The notes: generated by a model from the sequence alone, not told the origin. DNA of 64,000 nucleotides from an uncultured Lachnospiraceae bacterium (GCA_910577115.1 CAJTMC010000018.1:12042-76041), one strand, 5' to 3'; shown: positions 1-9,263, counted from the first letter of the stretch. Program-made: numbers and translations.

Positions 1-168
1 ATTGACAGAGAGCTGCTCTTAGGCATGTATGAGGAACGTGATTATTTATGGAATCCGGAGCTTTGTATGTACTCTACGCTCTGCGAGGTGATTGGCGCAG
101 ACCGCGAAAGCACATGGCTGATCAGTGATGACCGCATCACACAGCTTCGCGTAATACCGCATTTATAA
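1..168 (+). CDS. C-terminal part of an unrecognised protein (partial)
   Basis: The frame is open from base 1 and ends with TAA at 166-168, giving the last 55 residues of a gene that starts outside the window. The tail ends ITQLRVIPHL. I do not recognise the family and see no motif that gives a function. A strong hairpin terminator follows at once, and the next gene converges on it, so this is the last gene of a plus-strand unit. Confidence 0.6.
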   Translation: MDRELLLGMYEERDYLWNPELCMYSTLCEVIGADRESTWLISDDRITQLRVIPHL

Positions 169-178
169 AAAATAATTG

Positions 179-217
179 AAAACGGCTGACATGATACTTT
201 TTCATGTCAGCCGTTTT
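179..217. terminator. Bidirectional intrinsic terminator
   Basis: A perfect 16-bp stem (AAAACGGCTGACATGA, 179-194, pairing with 202-217) has a 7-base loop, an A-run on its left side and a T-run on its right. It can end both the plus-strand partial gene and the minus-strand htpG gene, which stops at 275. Confidence 0.9.
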
Positions 218-274
218 TTACGTATTATTTACATATTCATAGAACCGATTTACTACCGCTGTCAGACGACAGTT

Positions 275-2422
275 TTATTTCGCAAGCAGCAGCATAATCT
301 TATTGCTTCTGTTGATGAACTTCGTCATCTGCTCAGGCTGCAGGGGTGCCTGCTGGATTAACGCCAGATCGTAGAGCTGTTCGCAAATCAAGTCAACATT
401 TTCGCCGTCCTGATGCTCAAGCACATACTCCACAAGCTTGTTGTTGGCATTTAAAATGAGCGTCTCGCCTTCTCTGCCCATTCCCATATCCATGCCCGGC
501 ATCGCATACATTTTCATCATGTCCTGCATTCTGCGCGCTTCCTCAGAAACCGTAATCATTGATGCGATATCCTTATTTTTAAGCTTTTCTACTTTAACCG
601 TAATGTTATCCTTTTTCACTGCCTTTTTAAACAGCTTGGAAACCTCTTCGCTCTTCTTTTCAAGCTCTTCCTCTACCTTCTTTGAATTCTTTGTCTTAAA
701 GGTATCCGTAAGATCCGCATCAATGCGGGAAAACTTAATGCCCTCATTTTTTGCCTCAAGCTGTGAAACAAAAGGCTGGTCGATTTTGTCGGGAAGCACA
801 ACCGCGTCCATTTTTGCCTTTTTGAACATATTGATATACTGGCTCTGCTGGACGGGGTCTGTCACATAGTAAATAATCTTTTCTTTTGTCTCCTCGTCCT
901 CTGTCGGTATGTCAACAGTCTCTCCGTCCTCATCTACGACCTCGGCTTCTATCTTTTCGCCTGTCTCCGCGTCGGTTGCAGATGCATTATTCTCCGTATT
1001 TTCTGTGCTTTCTGTATTTTCTGTATTTTCCGCATTTTCTGCCTCGTCCGGATCAATCTTCTTGACCTCAAGGCACTCGGGAAGTGTCAGATATGCTCCG
1101 TCAAGGTTCTTAAACAGAATATAGTCTGTCATCTTCTCGCAGAACTTGTCGTCCTTTAAGCAGCCAAATTTAATAAACGGGCTGATATCGTCCCAGTATT
1201 TCTCGTAATTCTCTTTGTCCGTCTTGCACATGCCGGAAAGCTTATCGGCAACCTTCTTTGTAATATACTCGCTGATTTTCGTCACAAAGCCGTCATTCTG
1301 CAGTGCGCTTCGTGAAACATTTAACGGAAGATCCGGACAGTCAATTACACCCTTTAATAACAGCAGGAATTCCGGAATGACTTCCTTAATGTTATCCGCG
1401 ATAAACACCTGATTATTATAGAGCTTAATCGTGCCCTCAATCGACTCGTACTCCATATTAATCTTAGGGAAGTACAAAATTCCCTTCATGTTAAACGGAT
1501 AATCCATATTCAAATGAATCCAGAAAAGCGGCTCCTTGTAATCCTGAAATACCTTTCTGTAAAAATCAATATAATCTTCCTTCGTACAATCGTTCGGGTG
1601 CTTTGTCCAAAGCGGGTGCGTCTCATTGAGCGGCACAGGGCGCTTCTTAATCTTAAGCTTCTCTACCGTTTCTTTTGCAGGCTCTTTTCCATCCTCACCC
1701 GGAATTTCCTTCTCCTCATTGATGGTCTCAACAACGACATCATCGTCCTTCTTATCCGCAGGGTCAATCGTTTCAAACTCCTCCGGCGCATTTGCCTTCT
1801 CAAGATAAATCTCGTAAGGCATAAACGAACAATACTTCTTGATTACTTCTCTTGCCTTGTACTCGTTGCAGAACTCCAGACAGTCCTCATTCAAAAAAAG
1901 CGTAACCTCTGTACCGACTGCCGTCTTGCTGCCGTCCGACATGGTGAACTCCGTGCCGCCATCGCACTCCCAATGAACTGCCTGTGCGCCCTCTTTATAC
2001 GAAAGCGTGTCGATATGCACTTCATCGGCAACCATAAATGCGGAATAAAAACCAAGTCCGAAATGTCCGATAATCTGATCGTCATTTGCCTTATCCTTAT
2101 ATTTTTCAATAAAGTCCGTCGCTCCTGAAAAAGCAATCTGATTGATGTACTCCTCCACCTCGTCAGCCGTCATTCCAAGACCGGTATCAATAAACTTCAA
2201 CGTCTTTTCTTCAGGATTTACAACGATATGAATATTGCTCTTAACATCTGCAGGATATTCATACTCGCCCATCATCTCCAGCTTCTTCAATTTGGTGATG
2301 GCGTCACATCCGTTTGAAATTAACTCCCTGTAAAAGATATCGTGATCCGAATACAACCACTTTTTAATAATCGGGAAAATATTATCACTGTTAATTGATA
2401 AGTTTCCTCTCTTTTCTGCCAT
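275..2422 (-). CDS. htpG: Molecular chaperone HtpG (Hsp90)
   Basis: This is the bacterial Hsp90, a cytosolic ATP-dependent dimeric chaperone. The GHKL ATP-binding domain is clear: ELISNGCDA near residue 34, DTGLGM near 79 and GHFGLGFYSAF near 119. The middle domain carries LNVSRSALQ near 367. At 715 aa it is longer than the usual 620-650, because of acidic low-complexity insertions at about residues 220-256 and 456-512. The second holds an ENT-type repeat encoded by short tandem DNA repeats near 990-1045. The gene is monocistronic, with its own promoter and a perfect CIRCE operator upstream, so HrcA control is expected. It ends at the bidirectional terminator at 179-217. Confidence 0.97.
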   Translation of the reverse strand: MAEKRGNLSINSDNIFPIIKKWLYSDHDIFYRELISNGCDAITKLKKLEMMGEYEYPADVKSNIHIVVNPEEKTLKFIDTGLGMTADEVEEYINQIAFSGATDFIEKYKDKANDDQIIGHFGLGFYSAFMVADEVHIDTLSYKEGAQAVHWECDGGTEFTMSDGSKTAVGTEVTLFLNEDCLEFCNEYKAREVIKKYCSFMPYEIYLEKANAPEEFETIDPADKKDDDVVVETINEEKEIPGEDGKEPAKETVEKLKIKKRPVPLNETHPLWTKHPNDCTKEDYIDFYRKVFQDYKEPLFWIHLNMDYPFNMKGILYFPKINMEYESIEGTIKLYNNQVFIADNIKEVIPEFLLLLKGVIDCPDLPLNVSRSALQNDGFVTKISEYITKKVADKLSGMCKTDKENYEKYWDDISPFIKFGCLKDDKFCEKMTDYILFKNLDGAYLTLPECLEVKKIDPDEAENAENTENTESTENTENNASATDAETGEKIEAEVVDEDGETVDIPTEDEETKEKIIYYVTDPVQQSQYINMFKKAKMDAVVLPDKIDQPFVSQLEAKNEGIKFSRIDADLTDTFKTKNSKKVEEELEKKSEEVSKLFKKAVKKDNITVKVEKLKNKDIASMITVSEEARRMQDMMKMYAMPGMDMGMGREGETLILNANNKLVEYVLEHQDGENVDLICEQLYDLALIQQAPLQPEQMTKFINRSNKIMLLLAK
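993..1043. repeat. Short tandem repeat inside htpG
   Basis: Imperfect 9-12-bp units of the form TTCTGTATT follow one another here. They encode the ENT/EST-rich acidic stretch of HtpG (about residues 463-478). The unit length keeps the frame, so copy-number change would only alter linker length. Confidence 0.6.
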
Positions 2423-2485
2423 GAAAAATCACATTCCTTCCTTAGATATTTTTGTTTCTGATTTCGTTTATCTGCTTCTTAGCAT

Positions 2486-2514
2486 AGTTTAATCCCCGCT
2501 AAAATAAATGTCAA
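2486..2514 (-). promoter_or_regulatory. Sigma-A promoter of htpG
   Basis: On the minus strand the -35 box TTGACA (2514-2509) is a perfect match. It is followed by 17 bases and a -10 box TAAACT (2491-2486). The start codon of htpG lies about 65 bases downstream. Confidence 0.75.
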
Positions 2515-2521
2515 GGAAAAA

Positions 2522-2548
2522 TTAGCACTCAATCCACCTGAGTGCTAA
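2522..2548. promoter_or_regulatory. CIRCE operator (HrcA binding site)
   Basis: The site is TTAGCACTC, nine bases, then GAGTGCTAA, a perfect match to the CIRCE consensus. HrcA binds CIRCE and represses chaperone operons until heat shock. It lies immediately upstream of the -35 box of htpG, rather than between promoter and start codon as is more usual. It could therefore also act on a weaker start site further upstream. Confidence 0.95.
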
Positions 2549-2604
2549 TAATTAATATTTTGTTTATACTTTTTATAATTCATTATGATTTCATGAATTT
2601 TTTA

Positions 2605-3678
2605 TTATGAATTACCAATGAAGTTTTCGTTCTGAAATTGCTCTCTGTAAACCGCAAAAAAACTGTCCGTTGTCACTTCCTCGTCCTCGATAAACGCAAC
2701 CTGATCCCAAAGCTTCTGATTCAGGTTTCTTGTAAGTCCCTCGACAAACCCCGAATACTCCTCGTTAAACACTTCCCTGCGGCGCTGTTCTACAATCTCC
2801 ACCTTATTTCTGTCCGTCTCATCGCGGTCAAAGGTGCTAATGCACTTGATAATGTGATACCCATGTGCACTCTCAACGATCCCGCTGATTTCATCGGTGC
2901 CAAGATTAAAGGCTGCCTCCTCAAAAGCCGGATCCAGACTTCCCTTGATAAACGAATAGGAGGCGTTACTATCCTCGCTATACTCGGCAATCAGGCTCGT
3001 AAATTCATCTCCATCCCGCGCCCTCTTAAGCGCCTCGCCGGCTCTTTGGTACGCTTCACTTTTTGCCTGCTGCGTATATTCTACCCGTTCCCCGTTTTCA
3101 TTCAACGAGTATGTCTTTATCAAAATATGCTGCACTGTAATTGTCCGCGCCTCGTCATCACTGATTTCAGGATTGATATCCGCGATCAGGTACTGATAAA
3201 CCTTCTCGGAAAGCGCATATTCCTCATACATTTTACAAAGCAGCGCCTCATCCACTGACATCGCCTTCTTCTCCACATCATTTAACGAAGCATAATAAAT
3301 CTGTGCAGCCTGCTTTGCCTGTTCTTTCTCATTTGGTTCAAGCGCAATCTCATACTCCGCCGCAAGAAGGTTCAGTGCCTTAATCCGCGCCATTCTTGCA
3401 AGCACTGTATCCTTGATGTTTCCTTCCAGCGTCTCGCCGTTGTAAGAAGCGTTCCAAATCTCCTCTCCGAAGGTATTTTCATACTGGTTTTTCGTGTTTG
3501 TCAGATACACCATAATTTCCGCAAGCGAACAGGAGCTTTTTTCAATCCGAAACACTTCGTCCCTGCCAAATCCTGTTGTCAGTACAATCCTTGTCATGCC
3601 GTTTGAGGGCTGTGTTTTGTCACCGCAGCCGGCAAGCCCCAAAACCAGTAATAGAAATAAAAAAACGATTTTTTTCAA
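2605..3678 (-). CDS. PrsA-like foldase lipoprotein (parvulin-type peptidylprolyl isomerase)
   Basis: This is a surface-anchored foldase for secreted proteins. The N-terminus is a type II signal peptide with a lipobox (LAGC at about residues 15-18), so the mature protein should be lipid-modified at that Cys. A SurA/PrsA-like helical region follows (about 40-175). A parvulin domain begins with ITVQHILIK (about 182) and ends with HGYHIIKCI (about 280). The start appears to be TTG at 3678, because AAGGGATG lies about nine bases upstream and no in-frame ATG fits. It is a single gene, transcribed away from the MBOAT gene. PrsA activity is inferred from domain order. Confidence 0.88.
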   Translation of the reverse strand: MKKIVFLFLLLVLGLAGCGDKTQPSNGMTRIVLTTGFGRDEVFRIEKSSCSLAEIMVYLTNTKNQYENTFGEEIWNASYNGETLEGNIKDTVLARMARIKALNLLAAEYEIALEPNEKEQAKQAAQIYYASLNDVEKKAMSVDEALLCKMYEEYALSEKVYQYLIADINPEISDDEARTITVQHILIKTYSLNENGERVEYTQQAKSEAYQRAGEALKRARDGDEFTSLIAEYSEDSNASYSFIKGSLDPAFEEAAFNLGTDEISGIVESAHGYHIIKCISTFDRDETDRNKVEIVEQRRREVFNEEYSGFVEGLTRNLNQKLWDQVAFIEDEEVTTDSFFAVYREQFQNENFIGNS

Positions 3679-3735
3679 CGGATATCATCCCTTTCTTATC
3701 ATTCCATAACCCCGTCATTTCTGAAACAGCCTGCG

Positions 3736-3788
3736 AATTTGAGCCTCTGCTCAAATTTACCAGTTGAAAAATCTTTGATTTTTCAACT
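3736..3788. repeat. Paired-hairpin intergenic repeat, copy 1
   Basis: Hairpin one is AATTTGAGC (3736-3744) pairing with 3749-3757. Hairpin two is AGTTGAAAAATC (3762-3773) pairing with 3777-3788 across a 3-base loop. The same layout, with AGTTGAAAA in the second stem, occurs again at 12050-12103, so this looks like a dispersed palindromic repeat rather than a plain terminator. Confidence 0.65.
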
Positions 3789-3914
3789 TACTTTAGCATA
3801 TTTTGGATACCTTCTGCAATATCTTTGGTAAAAAGTATCAAAACAAAAGCCTTTTACCGCCTAAAATTCGTATACACAAATTGTCTGTTTTTAGTAGAAT
3901 TCAGTCCGTATTTT

Positions 3915-3923
3915 TGTTATAAT
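3915..3923 (+). promoter_or_regulatory. Extended -10 promoter for the MBOAT/SGNH operon
   Basis: The sequence TGTTATAAT gives a perfect TATAAT (3918-3923) with a TGn extension. No good -35 box stands 16-18 bases upstream. It lies about 80 bases before the ATG at 4006. Confidence 0.55.
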
Positions 3924-4005
3924 ATTGTCGCAGCGGTATGGCCAATTGCCGGCATGTATTGCAGGCCGGCTTATCGGACGGAAAAAACCGCTTTAGGGGG
4001 AGCTC

Positions 4006-5424
4006 ATGGTTTTCAGCAGTCTTTCTTTTATTTTTGCTTTTTTGCCTGCCTTTCTGGCTTTATATTATTGTGTGCCCTCAAGAAGTAAAAATATGTTGCT
4101 TTTTTTGGGCAGTTTGGTATTTTATAGTTTTGGGGAGCCTTTTTATTTATTTTTAATCTTTGCTTCGACTCTTGTCAATTATATTTTAGGTCTCGGCATT
4201 GCAAAATATCAAAAGGGCAGGATCGAAAAACTTTTTTTATTTTGGATTGCTCTTTTTTACAATTTTAGCTTGTTGCTTTTTTTTAAATACGCAAATTTTT
4301 TTATCGATAATATCAATTGGCTTTTGAAAACATGCGGTGTCAACTGGCAGTTTTTTACTCTGAATGTTAGTCTTCCGCTTGGCATCAGCTTTTATACCTT
4401 TCAGATTGTATCCTATATCATTGATGTATACCGCGGCAGGGTAAAAGCTGACAAATCCTTTGTAAGCCTCGGTGCGTACATATGTATGTTCCCCCAGTTA
4501 ATTGCGGGACCGATTGTCGTGTACTCTGACATTTCCAACGCTTTAAAAGAACGCAGGATATCCATTCAGAACATAGACCGCGGACTGAAAACCTTTATTA
4601 TCGGACTAGGCTATAAAGTGATTATTGCAAACCGCATCGGCACGCTTTGGAATGAAGTGTGCACAATTGGCTTTGAGAGTATTTCCACGCCGCTTGCATG
4701 GCTTGGCGCTTTTGCATACTCGATGCAGCTTTATTTTGATTTTTGGGGTTATTCCGTAATGGCAATCGGTCTGGGTGACATGCTTGGCTTTTCGATGCCG
4801 GAAAACTTCCGGTATCCTTATATGGCAAGAAGTGTTACGGAATTTTGGCGGCGCTGGCATATTACGCTGGGCGCCTGGTTTCGTGAGTATGTCTATATTC
4901 CGCTTGGCGGAAACCGCAAAGGAACGCTGCGCACTATTTTTCATTTGTTCGTTGTGTGGCTTCTTGTCGGTTTTTGGCATGGGGCAGCATGGAATTTTGT
5001 TTTTTGGGGACTTTTGATTTTTGTCCTTTTAGTCATTGAAAAGACAATCACACTCCGGTTTTTAAACGGAAAAAATATATTTGCATGGCTTTTGTCGCAT
5101 TTATATGTCATGCTCTATATTCCCGTAAGCTGGATTATTTTTGCCATAACCGATTTTTCCGAGCTTCGTGTATATTTATTAAAAATGTTTCCGTTCTTTA
5201 GCGGCGCACCGACTGCCTCACTCAACGATTTTTGGAGACTTCTTAATTTATATGCCCCTCTTTTGATAGCAAGTGTTATTTTCTCTGTCAGCTATCCGCA
5301 AAAGCTTTTTGAGAAAATACGCGACAAGGCGCTCGGAATTCTCATACTGCTTGTGGTATTCTGGTACTCTGTTTACCTGTTAGCCATCGGCATTAACAAC
5401 CCGTTTTTGTATTTTAGATTTTAG
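4006..5424 (+). CDS. MBOAT family membrane-bound O-acyltransferase (AlgI-like)
   Basis: This polytopic membrane protein of 472 aa has about ten hydrophobic helices. The MBOAT signature with its catalytic His lies at GFWHGAAWNFVFWG (about residues 323-336), preceded by FWRRWHITLGAWFREYVYIP. Such proteins pass acyl groups, usually acetyl, across the membrane onto cell-surface polymers, as AlgI does for alginate. AGGGGGAG lies a few bases before the ATG. The next gene, an SGNH hydrolase, starts 23 bases downstream, which is the common two-gene arrangement for polysaccharide or peptidoglycan O-acetylation. The acceptor is unknown. Confidence 0.9.
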   Translation: MVFSSLSFIFAFLPAFLALYYCVPSRSKNMLLFLGSLVFYSFGEPFYLFLIFASTLVNYILGLGIAKYQKGRIEKLFLFWIALFYNFSLLLFFKYANFFIDNINWLLKTCGVNWQFFTLNVSLPLGISFYTFQIVSYIIDVYRGRVKADKSFVSLGAYICMFPQLIAGPIVVYSDISNALKERRISIQNIDRGLKTFIIGLGYKVIIANRIGTLWNEVCTIGFESISTPLAWLGAFAYSMQLYFDFWGYSVMAIGLGDMLGFSMPENFRYPYMARSVTEFWRRWHITLGAWFREYVYIPLGGNRKGTLRTIFHLFVVWLLVGFWHGAAWNFVFWGLLIFVLLVIEKTITLRFLNGKNIFAWLLSHLYVMLYIPVSWIIFAITDFSELRVYLLKMFPFFSGAPTASLNDFWRLLNLYAPLLIASVIFSVSYPQKLFEKIRDKALGILILLVVFWYSVYLLAIGINNPFLYFRF

Positions 5425-5447
5425 ATTTATTGGAGGCAGCTTTCCTT

Positions 5448-6350
5448 ATGCGTGATAATAAAAATTATGCGCTCCTTACGCTGATTGTAATATCATCTTT
5501 GGCTTTCAGTCTGCTTGGCACCCGCTGGAACGCCTTGTATTATCATAACGAAGACACTTATACGGTTCCAAATATTCCGCTTGTTACGGCAATGAAGGCA
5601 ATCCATGACGGCACATATCTTTCGGATCTGTTGGGCAGCCAGGCATTTGCGTCGACATCCTTTATTGACAATGATTCGCTGCTTTTTGGCAACATTGCGT
5701 TCCGTATCAGCGAAACCGACCTTTCCGCAGTGGAGGCAATGTCCTCAGAGATCAGAACGTACAGCTTTACTACGACCGATGATAATTATTTTAACGATGC
5801 CTGCTTTATCGGTGATTCCCGTACAGTGGGAATCAGCCAATATGCCGGCATTGAGAATGCTACTTTTTTATGCAGGAACTCGCTTTCAATTTATGATTAT
5901 GACAAGAAAAAATTCACTTATGAAGATGAAAAAATGTCGATACGGGAAATTTTGTCGGAAAAAGAATTTTCCAAGATATACCTTATGGTCGGCATCAACG
6001 AATGCGGAACGGGCACACCCGAAACTTTTTTCAAGCAATATAAAGAAGTCGTGGCAGATATTCGGAGCCTTCAGCCTAATGCACTGATTTTCATACAGGG
6101 AAATCTGCTTGTGACGGAAAGCAAGTCAAACGAAGATGAAAACATTACAAACGAAAATATTTCCGCGCGAAATAAGCTGATTGCGACGCTCGCCAACCAA
6201 AAGGATATTTTTTATATTGATATTAATGAGAGCCGCCTTTGTGCGGACGGTTCTCTGATATCGGATTACACATGGGATCAGGTACATATTCGGGCGCAGT
6301 ATTATCCGATTTGGAAAGAATTTTTGTTAAAACACGCAATTATTGTTTAG
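5448..6350 (+). CDS. Membrane-anchored SGNH/GDSL-family esterase or acyltransferase
   Basis: I place the start at ATG 5448, not at the upstream in-frame TTG, because GGAGG stands at 5432-5436. An N-terminal helix (about residues 6-24) anchors a 300-aa extracytoplasmic protein. SGNH blocks are present: FIGDSRTVG near 122 (Ser nucleophile), MVGINECG near 180 (Asn) and WDQVHI near 276 (Asp-His pair). It probably works with the upstream MBOAT protein, taking the acyl group and placing it on an outer polymer, as AlgX/AlgJ or PatB-type partners do. The inverted-repeat terminator follows at 6370. Confidence 0.82.
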   Translation: MRDNKNYALLTLIVISSLAFSLLGTRWNALYYHNEDTYTVPNIPLVTAMKAIHDGTYLSDLLGSQAFASTSFIDNDSLLFGNIAFRISETDLSAVEAMSSEIRTYSFTTTDDNYFNDACFIGDSRTVGISQYAGIENATFLCRNSLSIYDYDKKKFTYEDEKMSIREILSEKEFSKIYLMVGINECGTGTPETFFKQYKEVVADIRSLQPNALIFIQGNLLVTESKSNEDENITNENISARNKLIATLANQKDIFYIDINESRLCADGSLISDYTWDQVHIRAQYYPIWKEFLLKHAIIV

Positions 6351-6369
6351 GTTGCATATAGCACAGCAT

Positions 6370-6406
6370 AAAAATAACGCATGTTTTTAATCTATGCGTT
6401 ATTTTT
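6370..6406. terminator. Bidirectional intrinsic terminator
   Basis: A perfect 13-bp stem AAAAATAACGCAT (6370-6382) pairs with 6394-6406. It has a T-run on one side and an A-run on the other, and sits between the converging SGNH gene and clpB. Confidence 0.88.
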
Positions 6407-6415
6407 ATGCTCTCT

Positions 6416-9004
6416 TTATTTCACCAAAGCTACCAGCTCTTCCCCGTTCTCATTCAAGTCTATCTGTATCATATCCCCGATCCTTACCTGATCTGCAAGA
6501 ATCAGCTTTGCTGCCAGTGTTTCCACATATTTTTGAATATATCGCTTTAACGGTCTTGCGCCATACACAGGATCATATCCATTTTCCACGATATATCCTT
6601 CTGCACGATTCGTCAGCTCAATGGAAAGCTCCTTGTCTGAAAGTCTTCTATTTAAATCCGCAAGAATCAGCTTAATAATGCCACCGATATTGTCCTTTGT
6701 GAGCGGTTTAAACAGGATTGTCTCATCAAGTCTGTTCAAAAACTCCGGTCGAAAATGCGCCCGAAGCTCACCGGTCACCAGCTCTTTTGCCTGTTCACTG
6801 ACAGTTCCGTTTTCATCGATTCCCTCCAGAAGATAATGCGCTCCGATGTTTGAGGTCATAATCAGGATCGTGTTTTTAAAATCTACCGTACGTCCCTGCG
6901 AATCTGTGATACGCCCATCGTCAAGTACCTGCAGTAAGATATTGAATACGTCCGGGTGCGCTTTCTCCACCTCATCAAACAGCACAACACTGTATGGCTT
7001 TCTGCGCACTGCCTCCGTAAGCTGTCCGCCCTCGTCATAGCCCACATATCCGGGAGGCGCTCCAATCAGTCTCGATACGGAATGCTTTTCCATATATTCA
7101 CTCATATCAATGCGCACCATATTGGACTCGTCGTCAAACAACGACGCCGCAAGCGCCTTTGCAAGCTCCGTCTTTCCGACGCCTGTAGGTCCCAAAAACA
7201 GGAAAGATCCAATCGGCTTCTCCGGATCCTTAATTCCCGCCTTAGAGCGGATAATCGCCTCCGTAACCTTTGTAACACCCTCGTCCTGCCCCACAACCCG
7301 CCTGTGAAGCTCCTCATCAAGGTGAAGCGTCTTATTTCGCTCGCTCTCATTTAACTTCGTCACAGGGATTCCCGTCCAGCGGGAGATAATCCTTGCAATT
7401 TCCTCCTCCGATACACTCTCATGTACAAGGCGCATTTCACGAGAGCCTGCTGCTTCCTCCTCCGCCTCAAGCTCCTTTTTGAGCTGCGGCAGCTTGCCAT
7501 AGCTTAACTCTGCCGCTTTCTCAAGATTTCCTTCTCTTTGTGCAATCTGGATTTGGTTGTTAACCTCCTCGATATCCTCTCTTAACTTGGAAAGCTTTTC
7601 CACACAAGTCTTTTCGTTATCCCACTGTGCTTTTCTGTTGTCATACTCCGCCTTTTGCTCCGCAAGTTCCGCCTGCAATGCCTCAAGGCGCTCCGCGCTT
7701 AACCGATCCTCTTCCTTTTTAAGAGCGGCAACCTCGATTTCCATCTGCATTATCCTTCTTTGCAGCTCATCAAGCTCCGCCGGCATGGAGTCAAGCTCTG
7801 TCTTAATCAACGCACACGCCTCGTCCACAAGGTCAATCGCCTTATCCGGCAGGAAACGGTCCGTAATGTATCTGTTCGAGAGCATTGCCGCGCTTACAAG
7901 GGCATTATCCATAATCTTAACACCATGAAATACCTCATAGCGCTCCTTTAATCCTCTCAAAATACTGATGGTATCTTCGACTGTCGGTTCATTGACCATA
8001 ACAGGCTGGAACCGTCTCTCAAGCGCCGCATCTTTTTCAATATACTGCCTGTACTCGTCAAGCGTTGTCGCACCGATACAATGCAGTTCGCCTCTTGCAA
8101 GCATTGGCTTTAGCATATTTCCCGCATCCATTGCACCGTCCGTCTTACCTGCACCCACAATCGTATGAAGCTCATCAATAAAAAGAATAATCTGTCCGTC
8201 GCTGTTTTTCACATCTTCAAGCACTGCCTTTAGACGCTCCTCAAACTCACCGCGATACTTTGCGCCCGCCACAAGCGCGCCCATATCCAAAGAAAAAATC
8301 TTTTTATCCCTTAATCCCTGCGGCACGTCGCCCCGCACAATGCGCTGTGCCAGTCCCTCAACAACTGCCGTTTTTCCGACACCCGGCTCACCGATCAAAA
8401 CCGGATTATTTTTTGTTTTTCTCGATAAAATGCGGATAATATTTCTGATTTCATTGTCGCGTCCGATGACGGGGTCAAGCTTTTGATTTCTCGCTTTCTC
8501 CACCAGATCCTGTCCATATTTCTCCAATGTATCATACGTTGCCTCGGGATTGTCACTCACAACCTTTTGGTTTCCCCGAACCTGTGAAAGCGCCTTCAAA
8601 AACCGCTCGCGCGTAATCCCGTACTCTCTGAAAATTTCTTTGATTTCCTTATTAGGACTTTGCAGCATTGCAAGGAACAAATGTTCTACAGATACATATT
8701 CGTCTCCCATGCGTTTTGCCTCGTCCTCCGCATTGATTAACACCTTATTCAGGTATTGACCGACATAAATCTGTCCACCCTGAACCTTCACGCGCTTTTC
8801 AATCGCTTTTCTTGCACGCTCTAAGAAATAATCCGTATTGATTTCCATTTTCTCTGTCAGCTTTAAAATCAAACTGTCATCAATTGTCAAAAGCGCATAC
8901 AAAAGGTGCTCCTGTTCCAGCTCCTGATTGCCGTATTCCAACACAAGCTTTTCACAAGTATTGACTGCCTCAATCGACTTTTGCGTAAACCTCTGAATAT
9001 TCAT
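6416..9004 (-). CDS. clpB: ClpB disaggregase (AAA+ chaperone)
   Basis: ClpB forms a hexameric ATPase that pulls proteins out of aggregates together with DnaK. The 862-aa protein has the full layout: Clp N-domain repeats (1-145), a first AAA+ domain with GEPGVGKT near 206 and DELHTIVGAG, a coiled-coil middle domain (about 405-525), and a second AAA+ domain with GPTGVGKT near 605 and GAPPGYVGYDEGG near 650. The middle domain distinguishes it from ClpC/ClpA. GGGAGGAAAG precedes the ATG. I see no CIRCE upstream, unlike htpG, so control must differ or go through another factor. Confidence 0.97.
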   Translation of the reverse strand: MNIQRFTQKSIEAVNTCEKLVLEYGNQELEQEHLLYALLTIDDSLILKLTEKMEINTDYFLERARKAIEKRVKVQGGQIYVGQYLNKVLINAEDEAKRMGDEYVSVEHLFLAMLQSPNKEIKEIFREYGITRERFLKALSQVRGNQKVVSDNPEATYDTLEKYGQDLVEKARNQKLDPVIGRDNEIRNIIRILSRKTKNNPVLIGEPGVGKTAVVEGLAQRIVRGDVPQGLRDKKIFSLDMGALVAGAKYRGEFEERLKAVLEDVKNSDGQIILFIDELHTIVGAGKTDGAMDAGNMLKPMLARGELHCIGATTLDEYRQYIEKDAALERRFQPVMVNEPTVEDTISILRGLKERYEVFHGVKIMDNALVSAAMLSNRYITDRFLPDKAIDLVDEACALIKTELDSMPAELDELQRRIMQMEIEVAALKKEEDRLSAERLEALQAELAEQKAEYDNRKAQWDNEKTCVEKLSKLREDIEEVNNQIQIAQREGNLEKAAELSYGKLPQLKKELEAEEEAAGSREMRLVHESVSEEEIARIISRWTGIPVTKLNESERNKTLHLDEELHRRVVGQDEGVTKVTEAIIRSKAGIKDPEKPIGSFLFLGPTGVGKTELAKALAASLFDDESNMVRIDMSEYMEKHSVSRLIGAPPGYVGYDEGGQLTEAVRRKPYSVVLFDEVEKAHPDVFNILLQVLDDGRITDSQGRTVDFKNTILIMTSNIGAHYLLEGIDENGTVSEQAKELVTGELRAHFRPEFLNRLDETILFKPLTKDNIGGIIKLILADLNRRLSDKELSIELTNRAEGYIVENGYDPVYGARPLKRYIQKYVETLAAKLILADQVRIGDMIQIDLNENGEELVALVK

Positions 9005-9051
9005 ATCGCTTTCCTCCCTCTATCGTTTTTTGTTTTATTTGTTCTACATTC

Positions 9052-9079
9052 AATATAACACCATTTCACGATTTGTCAA
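9052..9079 (-). promoter_or_regulatory. Sigma-A promoter of clpB
   Basis: On the minus strand there is TTGACA (9079-9074), a 16-base spacer, and TATATT (9057-9052) with a TGT extension just before it. The ATG of clpB is about 48 bases downstream. Confidence 0.75.
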
Positions 9080-9201
9080 TTTAGTTTATACTTTTATAAC
9101 ATTTTTTATTTCAAATTTAGAATTTCATAGAATGCAAAGCACAAAAAGACGTAAATTATACATAGAATTTTTTATTTTTTGTATCGTTTTTAGACAATAT
9201 A

Positions 9202-9210
9202 TGCTATAAT
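9202..9210 (+). promoter_or_regulatory. Extended -10 promoter for the 186-aa gene
   Basis: TGCTATAAT gives a perfect -10 (9205-9210) with a TGn extension, about 55 bases before the ATG at 9264. The -35 region is weak. Confidence 0.5.
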
Positions 9211-9263
9211 ATATTCGTGTAATTTTTGCCCGATACGGCATTGAAAGATGGTGTGAATTTATT

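Larger units (their letters stand above)
3679..4005. other. Divergent intergenic region with paired hairpins and a promoter
   Basis: These 327 bases separate the foldase gene (minus) from the MBOAT gene (plus). They contain two adjacent hairpins at 3736-3788, an extended -10 promoter reading right at about 3915-3923, and the Shine-Dalgarno AGGGGGAG before 4006. No coding region is supported. Confidence 0.6.

Noticed and set aside
1514..2128. Long plus-strand open frame opposite htpG.
   Set aside because: It is a shadow of the htpG coding sequence, without ribosome site or recognisable domains. Other frames opposite clpB, porA and guaB were dropped for the same reason.
2577..2610. AT-rich inverted repeat at the end of the foldase gene as a terminator.
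   Set aside because: The stem is almost pure A/T with a mismatch and would be weak; I could not separate it from chance.
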